Of a stretch of 64,000 nt of DNA, positions 59,497 to 64,000 are shown one piece after another (within the stretch, counting starts at the first letter, position 1; each line of letters starts with the position of its first letter). The position numbers and the translations under genes are program-made. The notes under the pieces were generated by a model. The model was not told where the DNA came from. It worked only from the letters and a program-made list of their open reading frames with translations, and did not search any database. Source of the stretch: Termitomyces sp. T153 (Eukaryota; Basidiomycota; Agaricomycetes; Agaricales; Lyophyllaceae); the NCBI GenBank assembly GCA_018296165.2, contig JACKQL020000012.1, forward strand, positions 434,001 to 498,000. The letters run 5' to 3'.

Positions 59497-62334
59497 ATGG
59501 CAGACGCGATTAAGAAGCCATGGTATGCACAGCGTACACTTGCTGAAAGTGAGCTTTCTTTCTTTTGGAGTAATAGTCAACGAAACGTGGCTCAACCTTA
59601 ACACTTACCCAGCCGATGCAATTATCACCGCCCCCGGAAGTCCGTTCGAACTCGAGACTCGGTACATCGACGGCCGCCTACAGCGCGTGTACAAGCGCCT
59701 CTATCCGTCATTACGCACGTTCTGGCTCTGGGCTGCGGCGGAGCATGCGGACTTGACATATGTCGTCCTGGAGAACCAACGGATTTCATATAAACAGGCG
59801 TTTCAGCAGTCTTTGAGAGCCGCAGGGGTTTTGAGAGATGTGTATGGTGTGAAGAAAGGTATGGGTTATGTTTCTGTCATGAGGTCTTGGTTGGGCCCGA
59901 ATAATGAAGTGCATAGGTGACCGAGTCGGGATATGCTCAAGAAATTATCCGGATTATGTTGTTGCGTTTTGGGCGTGCCGTGAGTACTCAACAGAACTGA
60001 CCTTATTATTTTGACTGAAAAAGTGGAACATAAGACCTCATTGGGGCCGTTTCTGTCCTCGTGAACGCGTAAGTGCAGCTTTACCGGGATAGGAATTCCC
60101 ACTTAGAGATCCTTTGTTTGTTATATCAAGCTGGTTACCTCAGAACCAGCTCCTCTTCTGTCTGGTTCATACCGAATGCAAGGTCATTATTCTGGATCCT
60201 GAACGCGCAGACCGTTTGGAGGCCTCTGTGGAGGAGCTCAAGAAGGCAGCCAAGAGCAATGGGATACTCGTCTTCAACTCGCACGAGAGTAAAGGCAAGT
60301 GGAATGGAATGAAGAGTTGGAATGCGGTGCTTGCTGCGTATAATGGAGATATAAAGGGGATTGAGACGGGTAGAGGAGAGGAGGGGATTTTACCTGAGGA
60401 TAACGCGGCTATTTTGTTCACTTCTGGTAAGTTATAGTCTCTTTTGTCACTGATTTCGTTGACACGGAATAGGAACGACTGGTATGCCGAAAGGAGTGCT
60501 GAGCACGCAGAGACAGTTCTTGACGAACCTCTTCAACGTACGCCAAACCGGCACAAACCGGCACATACCTTGAGACCTACGACTGACTCAATCAATCTGC
60601 CCTTAGTGCTTGATTGGTGGCTTGAGATCTGCCTTAAAGAAGGGAGAAAATATACTGCCGGTCACACTTACCGGTCCACAGAAGGGATGTTTGTTATCGG
60701 TTCCTTTTTTCCATGCTACAGGTGCAACAAGCCGATTGGTACGTCCATGTTCCATAGCCAGTGTGCAGTGTGCCGCAACTGTGATTGATATGTCGACGTC
60801 TCTGTAGATGATAGCTACATTTTCGGGGCACAAGGTTATCCTTATGCGTAGGTGGATACCAGAGGAAGGTGCCAGGTAATGGTCAATTTCCGTACATCTG
60901 CTGCAGCAAGTGTGATTGATCTGTGTTGTTAGATTGATAAAGGAAGAAAGTTGTACCATAGCAGGCGGGTACGTCAAAGACGGACGATACTAAAGAGTCA
61001 GATGCTCACCAGTTGTGAAATGCAGTGTCCCTTCTATGGTTATGGACCTTCTAGAGACGTCTCTCGCTGACTCTGGGTACCCACTCGAATCATTCTCTTT
61101 CGGGGGTGCACCTGCCCCCGATGTCCTCACAGAAAAGGCGACGAAATTGTTTCCAACGGCTGTACTGTGCGTATTTGTAGCTGCTAATATCTGAGCACAC
61201 TTATTTGACGACAATTGGTTTCACCTATAGGGGCCAAGGGTATGGAATGACGGAAACAAACAGTCTTGCCGTGGGGATTAGTGGGTCTCGATAAATTTCA
61301 AATGTTCGAGTATTGATGGAACCTATGACGTACCTAGGTGGGGAAGACTGCATCGCTCGCCCTCAATCCACGTAAGTACCGCAGACTTCTGAAGTATACT
61401 GAAATGTGATGATAGATCCTCGACACAGCGGGTTGCCAACACCAGTCAACGAACTAGTGATCGTGAAAGGAGATATGGCTATGCCTCCGGGCGAGTTAGG
61501 AGAAGTGTGGATTAGGGGTGTCAATGTCATGAAAGGATACTGGCGGGATCCGGGTGAGTGATTTTTCACGGCTTTTGGGCCAGCCCACTGATATAGCTTA
61601 AAAATAGAGGCGACGGAGAAGGCAAGTGTATGTCGTAGGCCGGGATTTCTTTCTTTCTGATGTCATCCCAGGCAGTCACGAAAGATGGGTGGATGAAGAC
61701 AGGAGACCTTGGCTATCTGGACGAAGAAGGGTATCTTTATGTCAAGGATAGAAGTGAGTTTATTGCGAGCTGTATTAGTGATTCAAAGCTCACGCGATGT
61801 GGGACCTATGAAGTTAAGGATATCATTATCCGTGGAGGTGAAAACATAGTGAGCTGCTCATTGCTGATCGTTTGAAATGGTATTGATACGGTGTGAAGGA
61901 TTCCACGACTGTAGAGAACGCGTTGTATGCCGACAGCCGCGTGATGGAGGCAGCTGCGGTTGCAGTTCCTCACGAAAGGCTAGGAGAAGTTGTGGCCGCA
62001 GTTGTGGCTGTTAAACCGGCCTTCAAGGGTCAAGTGACGGAAGCTTCGCTGATAGCTATTGCAACAAAGAGGTAAGTTTATTACGTCCCACCGAATCTAA
62101 AATACTGACGCAGAATTTTTTTTAGTCTTCCTAAATTCGCAGTACCAGTGATGGTGATTGTTCGGGACGAATTACTTGGTAGGCATATCTCGTTTATCAT
62201 GCGACCTTGATCATGGCTTGACGTGATTGTTACAGAGAAAAATGCATCGGGGAAGATAGTAAAAATGCCTCTACGTAGAATGGCGCGGGAAATTTGGCAG
62301 AAGAGGCAGAGCGAGCTTAAAACAAAGCTGTAAA
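59497..62334 (+). CDS. AMP-dependent acyl-CoA ligase-like enzyme (ANL superfamily)
   Basis: About 14 short exons from ATG 59497 to TAA 62332-62334. Core motifs are all visible: [17 protein letters not shown] (A3, near 60410-60505), [17 protein letters not shown] (A5, near 61230), [22 protein letters not shown] (A7, near 61690), IIIRGGENI (A8) and NASGKIVK with the A10 Lys (near 62245). The A8 hinge region is split by an intron. These enzymes activate a carboxylic acid with ATP and transfer it to CoA. The substrate cannot be told; medium/long-chain fatty acids or aromatic acids are typical. The C-terminus ends KTKL, close to but not a canonical peroxisomal SKL-type signal. The gene appears intact. 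Confidence 0.88.
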
Positions 62335-62525
62335 CGATGTACCGCAGATTAGTCTCGGAGTCGCTTTCTATCAAATCGAGTGATCTTAACGCATTAGGCA
62401 AGAGTTGAGTGCACGTGATCGGTCGCGGGTTGAGGATGTTTAGGAGTGTTTGGCCCTGACACGATTTCTGGTGCGGGTTTCGCAAAAAAGACGGAGGACG
62501 GCGTCTTGCATCCGCCCACTGAGCT
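62335..62525. other. Short intergenic region
   Basis: Only 191 bp between the ligase stop and the next ATG, so the next promoter overlaps this 3' UTR. Confidence 0.4.
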
Positions 62526-64000
62526 ATGGCGGCGCGCGACGCCACACTTCCAGATTTACAGCTGCACGATATCCTGAACAATATGTCTCCGTCGCCGACA
62601 CCTATCCATCTGGACTCTGCTCAGAACAGACCGCGTAGTGCTACGCCTGAGATGCTCACAGAGGCCGATATTTCTCAGATGCGCCACCGAGTCGGTGAAC
62701 TCAGATCATCGTCCCAAGGCTTGGTCAATCTGACTGAAAGAGAGACGGAGCTATTCGACATGGTACGGAGCCATCTGGACTTAAGCCAGCTAGATGTTCA
62801 ACTTTTGGTTCAGGTGCGGCGACTGACAGAGTCGACGTTGGTCGATTCTAGCCAGCTTATGTTCCAGGCTGAAGTGATATCTCGTCTTACCGCTCAACGC
62901 GACTTCTTGATTCGCCACATGGAAGAGGAACGAGGGCGTTGGATGTCGCAACGGGACGGATGGGAGCGCATGGCAGAGGCCCTGATTGCTCAACGGAACA
63001 AGTCGTTGTCTGGTCCAACAAAAGAGGTCACTACTTCTCTTGAAGCTGTACGATTGCATCTCTAATGATAAGTGATAGGATATCGACCGGTATTGTGCAG
63101 CATACGAATCTGAGAACAAAACCCTTCGGGAAAAAGTTGATCTTTATACTGCACGAAAGCCTATGTGTTCTGATCAAGTTGTTTCAGCTTAGCGACACGT
63201 CGTCTCGTCTCCAGCATCTCGAGACCGAGATCACCAAGCTTCGACCCATACTACTGATGCAGCCCGTGACCACATCGACAGCGATCTCTCACCATACATC
63301 TGTTCTATCTGGAGTTCCGTATCCAAGTCTTCAGGCTGCCATAGAGAAAGCGAAACCAAAGAAGAAAAAGAAGAAGGAACCTCGCGTTGCTGTCTTTTCT
63401 ACTAATGTCCCGGATGAACATGAATTAGAGACTCAGCCTATAGACGGTGTCGAAAAAACAGCCACATCTAGCTCCTTCTTCCAATTTCAGGCACAACCCA
63501 TCCTTCCCCCCATCACCCAACCAGCATTCACTGGTGATCATTATCGAAAGCCTGCAACAACGCCGATAGGCGGACCTCTTACAGCTCCTCCCACCACACT
63601 TGAATTCCAAGTATCAACCTCCGGTCCACAGCCGCCACAAACAGTCCGCACCATCCGTCGATCCTCTCCCCAACCAGCAAATGCCAATAACGGTACCTCA
63701 GCACCCGAACCTTCCACCCATGGACGCAATTCTATACCCAAGAAAAGCAAACGCAGCGGACCCCCCTCATTCCTCACCTCCGACGCACGAACTGAGCATC
63801 TCCTCCTCGCGGCACGCAAGATTGGCCGCGAGCGCGCTGGGATTGTGGCCGGGTACGTCCGTGATCGGCAAAAGGAGCTCGATATGCAAAAACAGGAACG
63901 AGAACGGGAGAGGATGGCGCGTGAGGTTGAGCGGGAGCAGGCTGAGAAGGACCGGTTGGAGAGGATTGCGGAGCGTGGGCCAGGGGGGTTATCGTACTAT
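62526..64000 (+). CDS. Coiled-coil hypothetical protein, 3' end beyond the window
   Basis: Exon 1 runs from ATG 62526 to about 63047. A 31-nt intron (GTACGA...GATAG) then a second of about 52 nt (after LREK, ending TTTCAG at 63189) join exons encoding DIDRYCAAYESENKTLREK and LSDTSSRLQHLETEITKLRP. Residues 50-220 are mostly helical coiled coil (QMRHRVGELRSSSQGLV; EVISRLTAQRDFLIRHMEEE). A long disordered Ser/Pro/Thr part follows, then LLLAARKIGRERAGIVAGYV and a charged helix rich in Arg/Glu. It stays open to the window edge. No catalytic domain is seen and I do not recognise the family. Confidence 0.65.

Overview
The window looks like nuclear DNA of a mushroom-forming basidiomycete (Agaricomycetes). 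The host genes are split by many introns of about 45-60 nt. The protein set fits: a myosin-motor chitin synthase, a glycine-rich/DUF1399 (GRDP) protein, a patatin/NB-ARC/TPR NLR, an Agaricomycete-type JmjC protein and a WW-domain protein. Species cannot be named from sequence alone.

Layout. (1) 1-20045 is a nested transposon graveyard. A minus-strand Ty3/gypsy relic (1-3560) is followed by a Tc1/mariner relic (3655-5184) and a plus-strand chromodomain gypsy element (5185-20045). Inside the gag of that gypsy sits a complete 7.17-kb non-autonomous LTR element (5584-12751) with an exact 5-bp target duplication. Inside its 3' LTR sits a deleted copia element (17298-19332), also with an exact 5-bp duplication. 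(2) 20100-28590 holds two pogo/Tigger relics flanking a multi-exon JmjC-like gene, then a decayed host-type gene remnant and a palindrome. (3) 29543-47465 is ordinary host DNA: a hypothetical protein, an intron-containing tRNA-Leu, the chitin synthase, the GRDP gene, a small basidiomycete protein and an aldo/keto reductase. (4) 47466-54050 is an NLR with 17 near-identical TPRs, then an inverted, decayed copy of the aldo/keto reductase and a tandem duplication. (5) 54289-64000 is housekeeping DNA: RPS12 and a Ski8-like WD40 gene sharing a 234-bp divergent promoter, a WW-domain gene, an acyl-CoA ligase-like enzyme, and a coiled-coil protein that runs off the window.

Most notable observations. 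Three LTRs (two families or subfamilies, both strands) share a TATA box exactly 32 nt before an AGTC start. In the intact nested element the 12 nt at that start are perfectly complementary to the site next to the 5' LTR, which is what Tf1-type self-priming needs. The nested element has no pol and carries a decayed coiled-coil reading frame antisense to its own transcription. The NLR has a patatin domain in which both catalytic dyad residues appear to be glycine, and its tandem TPR array ends in a frameshifted 18th unit. Intron models, exon edges and family calls were made by eye from reading frames and splice signals; no database search was possible.
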